Positions 1 to 4,929 of a stretch of 7,231 bases of DNA are shown piece by piece. The notes beneath the pieces are model-generated. The model was not told the DNA's origin, searched no databases, and saw only the letters and a program-made list of their open reading frames with translations. Positions within the stretch are counted from its first letter, which is position 1. Every line of letters begins with the position of its first letter. Origin of the DNA: Fibrobacterota bacterium. GTDB lineage: Bacteria > Fibrobacterota > Chitinivibrionia > Chitinivibrionales > JANQEN01. The DNA is taken from positions 1 to 7,231 of the forward strand of contig JAUXBV010000165.1 of assembly GCA_030619215.1 (NCBI GenBank). The letters run 5' to 3'. Position numbers and translations under genes: made by a program.

Positions 1-64
1 ACACACTGTTTAGGGATTAATAGGGTGAATGAAGTATAAAGGTTTGTTGCGCAAATGTCGATAT

Positions 65-93
65 TTTAGAATGAGAGAAAGAAATGGTATAAA
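65..93 (+). promoter_or_regulatory. Candidate sigma-70 promoter for the 66-aa small protein
   Basis: A TTTAGA hexamer (65-70, 4 of 6 match to TTGACA) is followed after exactly 17 bases by TATAAA (88-93, 5 of 6). TGG directly before it makes an extended -10 element. Transcription would begin near position 100 and give a leader of about 49 bases before the ATG at 149. Positions 1-64 upstream show no ORF end, repeat or RNA gene that I can recognise. This was found by eye only; AT-rich DNA produces such matches by chance. Confidence 0.42.
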
Positions 94-148
94 AAGTAAC
101 ATTTAACATAAATACAAGGATCTAACTCTTAATATCAGGGATGATACC

Positions 149-349
149 ATGGAAACACCCTACCGAAACCCATCAATAAGGCGAGGCCGATTCCATTGGA
201 TGGACGACGCTGCTAAAAAGCAGTATATCTCCATTATTAAAAAAAGAATATCCGACGGTTATTACTTCTCAGAAAAAATTATTACACAGGTTGTTGATGA
301 AATTGCGCCGGTAATAAATGATACTGTTGAGCAGGATGGGTTGTTGTAA
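149..349 (+). CDS. Small hypothetical protein, possibly FlgM-like
   Basis: This 66-residue protein has no signal peptide or membrane segment. The ATG start is supported by an AGGGA ribosome-binding site (137-141) with a 7-base spacer; the ATG at 141 is in another frame and lies too close to that site. The N-terminus is basic and short (NPSIRRGRF). Residues 22-58 look helical and contain a pattern like the C-terminal sigma-binding half of FlgM anti-sigma-28 proteins: IIKKRISDGYY, a short break, then SEKIITQVVDEIAPVI. If correct, it would be a small cytoplasmic regulator holding a sigma factor. However, it lacks most of the usual disordered N-terminal half, and no flagellar gene is in view. The likeness is by eye, so the function is a hypothesis. 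It stands alone, facing the acyltransferase gene convergently, with its own candidate promoter. Confidence 0.62.
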   Translation: METPYRNPSIRRGRFHWMDDAAKKQYISIIKKRISDGYYFSEKIITQVVDEIAPVINDTVEQDGLL

Positions 350-405
350 TAGTCTTCCTCAATTTGATTAAAAGATTGTTATAATGATGGAGAGAGCATA
401 ATCGT

Positions 406-440
406 CAATTGACAATTAACAATTTGCCATTGACAATTAA
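406..440. repeat. Degenerate 7-bp tandem repeat, five units
   Basis: Read on the + strand, this stretch divides into CAATTGA, CAATTAA, CAATTTG, CCATTGA and CAATTAA, a five-unit heptad with consensus CAATTRA. It also gives a 12-base direct repeat (408-419 and 429-440) spaced 21 bases apart, and a perfect 10-base palindrome at 404-413. It sits in the convergent gap and ends directly at the acyltransferase stop codon. The rest of the gap (350-405) shows nothing recognisable. It does not look like an intrinsic terminator, because no GC-rich stem or T-run is present on either strand. Confidence 0.7.
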
Positions 441-1340
441 TCACCCTCCTTCCCACACATCATAAAAGTTAAACCAATGGTAGGGATGTTTTTTAGCCAC
501 ATCTTCCAGGGTTGCAATAAATGTCTCCATTGCCTGCCGGATGTACTCCCGCCTGTTTTCTTTTATGACATTTTCAAAGGCTATTGGCCGGTAGGCTTTT
601 GTTGTGAAATGGGTCAGGCTGTCCTTTATTGAAAACACCGGGAGGATCGGGGTGCCGGTAATGGCTGCAATCTCGAAAGGGCCCGTAGGAAAGGAAGTCT
701 CTTCACCGAAGAACCGCATCTTTACTTTTGAAGAGCTGATAAAGCGGTCGGCAAGGAAACAGACGATACCGTTGTTTGCCAAAGCTGCCTTGATAGGGAT
801 TATTACATCCAGGATATTACCCGTCATGGTTATGGTGGTAAACCGCCTGTTTTCCGTTACACTTTTAAACACCTCTTTTATCTCTTGCTTATCATTATCA
901 AGTAATACAGCGTAAGTATGGGTGCTTAAACGATCTGACAGAAGGTTTCCAATGATTTCCCAGTTGCCTATATGGGCGGAGAGCAATATCACACCTTTTC
1001 CTTGCGCGAGCGCCTCGGAGATTATGTTCTCGTTGATGAAAGTAAATTTAAAGGGCGGATTTTTTTTAATTGAAAAAGTGACTTTGTCAATGAGTACCAT
1101 ACCAAAGGAATAGAAATGCCGAAACAAATGAAAGATGTTCGTATGCTTGAAGCCGGCATTTTTCCTGAATTTCTTAAGAGCTCGAATTCCAGCATGGTTA
1201 AAAATGGCGTAATGCCATGCAACAAGCCCGAGAAGCGCATAAGCTGCGAACGGCCCGTATGTTTCTATTATTTTTATGAAAATGAGATTACCCAGAGCAC
1301 TTCCCTTTGCCTTGCCGTCCCATTTTTTCTTTTCTGCCAT
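441..1340 (-). CDS. Lipid A-type lysophospholipid acyltransferase (LpxL/HtrB family)
   Basis: This 299-residue protein belongs to the LPLAT family that moves an acyl chain from acyl-ACP onto lipid A precursors or related glycolipids at the inner membrane. A hydrophobic segment at about residues 28-48 should anchor it. The catalytic HxxxxE motif is present as HIGNWE (H123, E128). It is followed by the conserved LADRF block (196-200), the FFGEETSFPTGPFEIA block (about 210-225), and the family C-terminus HWFNFYDVW (288-296). Length is normal for the family and no key residue is missing. The ATG start follows GGGAAAG with a short spacer. It is divergent from rsmE and does not look operonic with anything here. 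The exact acceptor (lipid A, ornithine lipid or another glycolipid) cannot be read from sequence, so I give no lpx symbol. The likeness is closest to the short Bacteroidetes-type members, which is inference from memory. Confidence 0.9.
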   Translation of the reverse strand: MAEKKKWDGKAKGSALGNLIFIKIIETYGPFAAYALLGLVAWHYAIFNHAGIRALKKFRKNAGFKHTNIFHLFRHFYSFGMVLIDKVTFSIKKNPPFKFTFINENIISEALAQGKGVILLSAHIGNWEIIGNLLSDRLSTHTYAVLLDNDKQEIKEVFKSVTENRRFTTITMTGNILDVIIPIKAALANNGIVCFLADRFISSSKVKMRFFGEETSFPTGPFEIAAITGTPILPVFSIKDSLTHFTTKAYRPIAFENVIKENRREYIRQAMETFIATLEDVAKKHPYHWFNFYDVWEGG

Positions 1341-1357
1341 ATATCTTTCCCGTTTCG

Positions 1358-1387
1358 ATTTTATTTCTTTCTAAAATATATTTTCAA
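1358..1387 (-). promoter_or_regulatory. Candidate promoter for the acyltransferase gene
   Basis: On the minus strand TTGAAA (1387-1382, 5 of 6) and TAAAAT (1363-1358, 5 of 6) are separated by 18 bases. The start site would fall near 1351, leaving only about 11 bases before the ATG at 1340, which is short but just includes the GGGAAAG ribosome-binding site (1351-1345). The AAGGAGG string on the + strand at 1386-1392 overlaps this -35 box and does not serve rsmE. No equally good promoter for rsmE is visible in the 125-bp divergent gap. Confidence 0.35.
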
Positions 1388-1450
1388 GGAGGAGTGAGTA
1401 TTTATTACATCATAAAAATCGTAACCTTGAAGTATTGTGTTTTATGAAAC

Positions 1451-1460
1451 AGGGGAAGGA
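1451..1460 (+). promoter_or_regulatory. Ribosome-binding site fixing the GTG start of rsmE
   Basis: AGGGGAAGGA ends 5 bases before the GTG at 1466. This purine-rich site is the reason for choosing GTG. The upstream ATG at 1444 is in another frame and reaches a stop after nine codons. Confidence 0.65.
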
Positions 1461-1465
1461 AAATA

Positions 1466-2197
1466 GTGGGTAGAACTATAGATCACTTTCTCTTTTTTTC
1501 GACCGATGTTTCAGAGGGAATTGTCAGCCTTGACCGAGAAGAGACCCGGCACGCCCATTCTGTTCTCCGCCTGCAGAAAGGGGACACCATTTTTATAACC
1601 AATGGCACAGGCCGTATATATTCATGCGCTATTGAGCGGATTGAAAAGAACTCCTGTATTTCCCGGATTCTTGGGGATAAGGTTCAGGAGCTGCCAAGTC
1701 CGGCCATGCACTTTTTTATCGGCCTTACTGAGAAAGAACCCTTTGAAGCAGCAATCATGGGGCTCGTTCCTCTGGGGGTGATGCATATTACTCCTCTTGA
1801 ATGTGAAAATTGCCAAAAAAAATGGTGGGTAAAGAAATGGGAAAAGCATGCACAGCGTTTTCGAAATAAGATGATTGCAGCGGCAAAGCAGTCGTGGAAT
1901 GCGTGGCTTCCTGCATTAAATAAACCTGTTAAGCTTGATAAAGCTTTAAGCATGGCGAAGGGTCTTGTTTTCGTAGCGGATATGAATGGTGAAACACTTG
2001 ACAAATCATTAGACAAACTTACTTTACAGGATACCGTATCATGTTTCATAGGTCCGCCTGAGGGATTTTCCGCGGAAGAGCTTGACGGGCTGAAAAAGCA
2101 CAGTGCCGGTTTGATAAAGCTCTCGGATAAAAGGCTCAGGACAGAGCTTGCAGCAACTGTGCTCGCGGGTAATATTATTCAGAAATTTATTAATTAA
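1466..2197 (+). CDS. rsmE: 16S rRNA (uracil1498-N3)-methyltransferase RsmE
   Basis: This 243-residue SPOUT-class enzyme uses SAM to methylate N3 of U1498 in helix 44 of 16S rRNA on the assembled small subunit. The N-terminal PUA-like domain (about residues 1-72) carries the typical HAHSVLRLQKGD block (29-40). The SPOUT domain follows, with the family pattern RFRNKMIAAAKQSWNAWLP (131-149), the SAM-loop stretch FIGPPEGFSAEE (194-205), and the C-terminal knot LSDKRLRTELAA (219-230). Two normally invariant stretches are altered. The usual GPEGGFS reads GPPEGFS, and the usual RTETA reads RTELA. The KQS...LP form is like Bacteroidetes members. Length is normal (about 240). It starts with GTG and is transcribed alone, ending convergently with aroB 87 bp away. 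The family call is secure; whether the changed SAM loop keeps full activity is open. Confidence 0.9.
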   Translation: MGRTIDHFLFFSTDVSEGIVSLDREETRHAHSVLRLQKGDTIFITNGTGRIYSCAIERIEKNSCISRILGDKVQELPSPAMHFFIGLTEKEPFEAAIMGLVPLGVMHITPLECENCQKKWWVKKWEKHAQRFRNKMIAAAKQSWNAWLPALNKPVKLDKALSMAKGLVFVADMNGETLDKSLDKLTLQDTVSCFIGPPEGFSAEELDGLKKHSAGLIKLSDKRLRTELAATVLAGNIIQKFIN

Positions 2198-2223
2198 CCT
2201 GGTTAAATATCTCCATATTACCA

Positions 2224-2265
2224 CCTCTCCTGCGTGTCCCTATTTCTCGGGGTAAACGGGAGAGG
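2224..2265. repeat. Inverted repeat in the rsmE/aroB convergent gap
   Basis: CCTCTCC (2224-2230) pairs perfectly with GGAGAGG (2259-2265) around a 28-base loop that itself has a CCC/GGG stem (2238-2240 with 2249-2251). It could act as a bidirectional transcription end for rsmE and aroB, but there is no T-run on either side, so it is not a classical intrinsic terminator. The composition resembles the CCTCTCCC/GGGTGAGGG type of dispersed intergenic repeat seen in many bacteria. A separate 13-base palindrome, TTAACC-T-GGTTAA (2194-2206), covers the rsmE stop codon. Confidence 0.5.
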
Positions 2266-2284
2266 GGGATTGGGAGGGTGAGGG
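2249..2284 (+). other. Six-tract G-quadruplex motif
   Basis: On the + strand, runs of 4, 3, 5, 3, 3 and 3 guanines (2249-2252, 2258-2260, 2264-2268, 2272-2274, 2276-2278, 2282-2284) are separated by loops of 5, 3, 3, 1 and 3 bases. This fits the standard G3+N1-7 quadruplex rule with two spare tracts. It ends directly at the aroB stop codon and would lie in the 3' untranslated part of the rsmE transcript. Confidence 0.7.
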
Positions 2285-3358
2285 TTAACCTTTAAATACT
2301 TTTTCCAGAATTACTTTTATATCTTTTTCAGGTATATCCGTTTTAACAATAGACGTACCCGGCTCCGTGGGAAGGACAAAGCGGAGTTTCCCGCCGCGGA
2401 CTTTCTTGTCATGGAACATTGCTTGGTATAGCGCGTCAACATCCGGTTTTGACGGGAGTTTGGGCAGCACCTGCTTGTCAAGTATAGCATCAAAGGTACT
2501 GTACTCATCCGGAGATATTGTGCCAAGCTTCTTTCCAAGTTCTACAGCACATCTAATACCCCAGTTTACACCTTCGCCGTGAGTTATCTCCTTGAAGTTA
2601 TAAAAGCGCTCCAGGGCATGTCCAAAGGTATGGCCGAGATTGAGAAGGGAGCGCTTCCCCGCTTCGCGTTCATCTTCCGATACGATCTGCGCTTTTATTT
2701 CAATACTGCGCTTGATTGATTCTTCCAGAAACTCCTTATTATGGGCTAGTATCTCTTCATGGTTTGCACGGATGAATTCGAATATCTTCCTGCCGCCAAT
2801 AAAAGCATATTTAAAAACTTCACCATAACCCGCGTTGAATTCCCTATCAGTAAGTGTTTCCAGCACCTGCGTTGTTATCCATACCAGCCTTGGCTGATAG
2901 AATGCACCAATAAGGTTTTTGCCCTTGGCATGGTTTACCCCGACCTTACCACCCACACTTGAGTCTACCATAGCGAGGAGTGTCGTAGGTACCTGTATAT
3001 AGGCTACACCACGCATAAAAGAAGAAGCTACAAAGCCCGCGATATCTCCTACCACTCCACCGCCATAAGCAATGACCACAACGCCTCTATCCAAACGCGA
3101 ATCCAGCAAAAAATCGAGGATTGTACTCCATGTCTTAAGAGTCTTATACTGCTCTCCGTCCTCAATGATATATTTGATAAGTGGAAGATGTTTTTCCCAA
3201 TCGGAAATCTTTGTTTTGTAAAGTTTTTCGATCGTGGTATTGGTAATCAGCACAAAGGTGCTGTGAGGGAACATCTTCTTCAGCTTTTCAGTAAAGGAGA
3301 CCTCCTCATCAATGCATATATCATACGACCGGTCATCCAACTTAACAGGTATTATCAT
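2285..3358 (-). CDS. aroB: 3-dehydroquinate synthase AroB
   Basis: This 357-residue cytoplasmic, NAD- and divalent-metal-dependent enzyme converts DAHP to 3-dehydroquinate, step 2 of the shikimate pathway. Family landmarks in order are EDGEQYK (66-72), the NAD-binding GGGVVGDIAGFVA (99-111), DSSVGGK (132-138), KNLIGAFYQP (147-156), GYGE (177-180), NLGHTFGHALE (240-250), HGEGV (260-264) and DKKVRGGKLRFVLP (317-330). The metal ligands E180, H243 and H260 have the same spacing as E184, H247 and H264 of the E. coli enzyme. The residue after GGK is V139, where Thr is common. Length is typical. The ATG has only a weak upstream GGA. It shares strand with aroA and aroE but is cut off from them by the CAP gene, so it must have its own promoter, which I could not identify convincingly. 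Confidence 0.97.
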   Translation of the reverse strand: MIIPVKLDDRSYDICIDEEVSFTEKLKKMFPHSTFVLITNTTIEKLYKTKISDWEKHLPLIKYIIEDGEQYKTLKTWSTILDFLLDSRLDRGVVVIAYGGGVVGDIAGFVASSFMRGVAYIQVPTTLLAMVDSSVGGKVGVNHAKGKNLIGAFYQPRLVWITTQVLETLTDREFNAGYGEVFKYAFIGGRKIFEFIRANHEEILAHNKEFLEESIKRSIEIKAQIVSEDEREAGKRSLLNLGHTFGHALERFYNFKEITHGEGVNWGIRCAVELGKKLGTISPDEYSTFDAILDKQVLPKLPSKPDVDALYQAMFHDKKVRGGKLRFVLPTEPGTSIVKTDIPEKDIKVILEKVFKG

Positions 3359-3445
3359 AGTTACATTCCAATAAAAATGAGCGTTGTTTTCATTAAAACG
3401 GGAAAATAGGTGACTACAAATATAATTTCTGTGTGAACAGGTAAC

Positions 3446-3550
3446 TTATACTGATTGTCAGAAAAAATGTCCGATGAAATCGGCATGTTTCTTATACAAT
3501 CAGTTATACTGAATTGTATGTTCGGACATTCTTTATGCAATTCAGTATAA
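3446..3550. repeat. 105-bp nested palindromic element with 29-bp terminal inverted repeats
   Basis: The ends 3446-3474 and 3522-3550 are inverted copies of each other, matching at 24 of 29 positions, starting TTATACTGA and reaching AATGTCCGA / TCGGACATT inside. The middle holds two more copies of the end motif: inverted ACAATCAG (3496-3503) and direct TTATACTGAATTG (3504-3516). The latter pairs perfectly over 13 bp with 3538-3550. CCGAT-GAA-ATCGG (3471-3483) forms a small inner hairpin. The four motif copies can therefore fold as two adjacent hairpins or as one long arm enclosing another. TA lies just outside TACTGA...TCAGTA on both sides (3447-3448, 3548-3549), as at TA-targeting elements. 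It has no coding capacity. It may be a MITE or REP-like unit, or an operator for the flanking divergent genes. Confidence 0.72.
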
Positions 3551-3555
3551 AGAGC

Positions 3556-3582
3556 TTTTTATTTTATAAAACGTAATAAAAA
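3556..3582. repeat. AT-only inverted repeat beside the palindromic element
   Basis: TTTTTATT (3556-3563) and AATAAAAA (3575-3582) form an 8-bp dyad around an 11-base loop, and TTTTATAAAA (3562-3571) is itself a perfect palindrome. It lies between the nested element and the CAP gene promoter region. Low-complexity AT DNA makes such dyads common, so it may mean nothing. Confidence 0.35.
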
Positions 3583-3607
3583 ATTAGGGCATATTTCATA
3601 TTATATG

Positions 3608-3637
3608 TTACATTTTACTAGAGAACTCCGTTATGAT
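3608..3637 (+). promoter_or_regulatory. Weak candidate promoter for the CAP-domain gene
   Basis: TATGAT (3632-3637, 5 of 6 to TATAAT) lies 18 bases after TTACAT (3608-3613), a poor -35. A start near 3644 would give a leader of about 26 bases before the ATG at 3670, which includes the strong GGGGGAG ribosome-binding site (3658-3664). Confidence 0.28.
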
Positions 3638-3669
3638 AGAATTGGTTTAACTGGGCCGGGGGAGTATCT

Positions 3670-4923
3670 ATGAAAAAGCTTTTATATACATGTCACTTTC
3701 TTATGGTATGTGTCAGCATCTCTGTAACAGGTGCTGAAAGAGGCTATGGCGACTGGCCCGAACAGTATCCGGACCACCCAGGCATGCGGGAGAGAAGAAT
3801 TATTGTCCTAACCAATGCCTGCAGAATATCCCCGACAGAGTACAGGGATAAATACCTGGTGCCAAACAATTCCCAGGCTTCAGATATATTACTCCCTCAA
3901 AATTACCCTGCAACGGATGCTCTTTACTGGCAGGTCGATTTAAACCGGGTTGCTAAGGTTCATGCTGTAGATATGGCGAATAACCATGGGCTTAGCCACA
4001 GCTCCAGTGATGGTACCTCTGCTGGAGATAGAATAAAATCCTACTATACAAAAAGCAGCTGGTGGGGCGAGAATATCGCAACCGGTGGAAAAGATGCGTT
4101 TTATAGTATGCAGCAATGGTTGTTAGATGTGACTAATGGAAATGTGGCCCCGGACAATTCAGGTGACGATGGGCATCGAAAAAATATTATGAATTCTAAT
4201 TATAAGGAGTTTGGCGCAGGCTATGCCTATGGGCCGATACAGTGGAACCATTTCTGGGTACAGGATTTTGCTGACGGTGATCCTGAGTTTGACAATCCGA
4301 TTACAGGAGCAGCTCATTTTATAATGGATAATAATAAAACACTGTTTATGGCAAATTACAGTGACCCGAAGAGTAATAATCCACAGAAGCGTGAGATCGT
4401 CATTGATGATGCTAATCATGATCTTACGCTTTTAATGGGGGAAGAGAAAGAAGGCACCTATAGTATTGAAATGACCTCTGCCGATGATTGCCGCTACTAC
4501 TATTTCAGGTTTACAGACAGCGAAGGAAACACATGGCGCCACCCGGAAGGAGGGGAGCTTGTTACTTTAGGCGAAGGTACGTGTGAGGAAGAGTATGAAC
4601 CGCCTGTTTCAATTTTTAATGTATCTGGGCATAAATTTAATAATCGATACGATAAGTTACTTGTCAGGCATATAAATAATAATGTTTTAATTATAGAAGC
4701 TGCCAACAACTCATATCTCCCCCAAGCATCTCTCCTTGTAAATTGTAAGGGGCAGGTGATTAAGAAGCAGGTTTGGAGCTTAAGGCGTTATACAGCACAA
4801 GAGGGGAAAATAGTAATAAGATTTTACCTTGATTCAAAGATTTCAGCAGGGACTTATTTTCTGGTGAATAAATTTGGAAATAATGTGTGTACTGTTTCTA
4901 AGATAGTTATATCTGGTTTATAA
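3670..4923 (+). CDS. Secreted CAP (SCP/PR-1) domain protein with T9SS-like C-terminal domain
   Basis: This 417-residue protein begins with a Sec signal peptide (MKKLL, hydrophobic to about 20, likely cleavage after A22). C14 lacks a lipobox, so it is not an evident lipoprotein. The CAP domain spans about residues 40-205. It contains LTNACRISPTEYR (47-59), H110 in SHSSSDG, E134 in GENIATGG, H169 in GHRKNIM, and the closing FWVQDFADG (195-203). H110, E134 and H169 are the usual cavity residues. Residues about 213-310 form a beta-rich module with C274 and C305, ending in GEGTC. Residues about 335-417 resemble a T9SS type A sorting domain: LLVNCKGQVIKK, SAGTYFLV, then KIVISGL at the end. An ATG with GGGGGAG five bases upstream is a strong start. 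It probably acts at the cell surface or outside. Bacterial CAP proteins have varied or unknown activities, so I assign none. It stands opposite to the surrounding aro genes. Confidence 0.88.
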   Translation: MKKLLYTCHFLMVCVSISVTGAERGYGDWPEQYPDHPGMRERRIIVLTNACRISPTEYRDKYLVPNNSQASDILLPQNYPATDALYWQVDLNRVAKVHAVDMANNHGLSHSSSDGTSAGDRIKSYYTKSSWWGENIATGGKDAFYSMQQWLLDVTNGNVAPDNSGDDGHRKNIMNSNYKEFGAGYAYGPIQWNHFWVQDFADGDPEFDNPITGAAHFIMDNNKTLFMANYSDPKSNNPQKREIVIDDANHDLTLLMGEEKEGTYSIEMTSADDCRYYYFRFTDSEGNTWRHPEGGELVTLGEGTCEEEYEPPVSIFNVSGHKFNNRYDKLLVRHINNNVLIIEAANNSYLPQASLLVNCKGQVIKKQVWSLRRYTAQEGKIVIRFYLDSKISAGTYFLVNKFGNNVCTVSKIVISGL

Positions 4924-4929
4924 AGCTTT

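Noticed and set aside
1..64. End of a gene entering from the left
   Set aside because: All three + frames meet stops within the first 39 bases without recognisable protein sequence.
406..440. Heptad repeat as a CRISPR remnant
   Set aside because: The units are 7 bp with no spacers, so it does not fit a CRISPR repeat-spacer layout.
604..1397. Three + strand open frames of 63 to 103 codons over the acyltransferase gene
   Set aside because: They overlap a clearly conserved acyltransferase on the other strand and show no conserved motif.
1386..1447. Strong AAGGAGG followed by GTG and a 17-codon reading frame ending just before rsmE, as a possible leader peptide
   Set aside because: The GTG is only one base after the AAGGAGG, too close to be used. 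The string is better explained as overlapping the -35 box of the opposing promoter.
1684..2049. 121-codon open frame on the minus strand inside rsmE
   Set aside because: It is antisense to rsmE, low-complexity Phe/His/Ser-rich and has no domain likeness.
2194..2206. TTAACC-T-GGTTAA palindrome over the rsmE stop codon as an operator or terminator
   Set aside because: It is short, AT-rich and lies at a gene end with no T-run. It is noted in the neighbouring repeat entry but not claimed as functional.
3446..3550. Reading the palindromic element as a plain rho-independent terminator
   Set aside because: It lies between divergent gene starts, so neither flanking gene needs a terminator there, and its four-copy architecture exceeds a simple hairpin.
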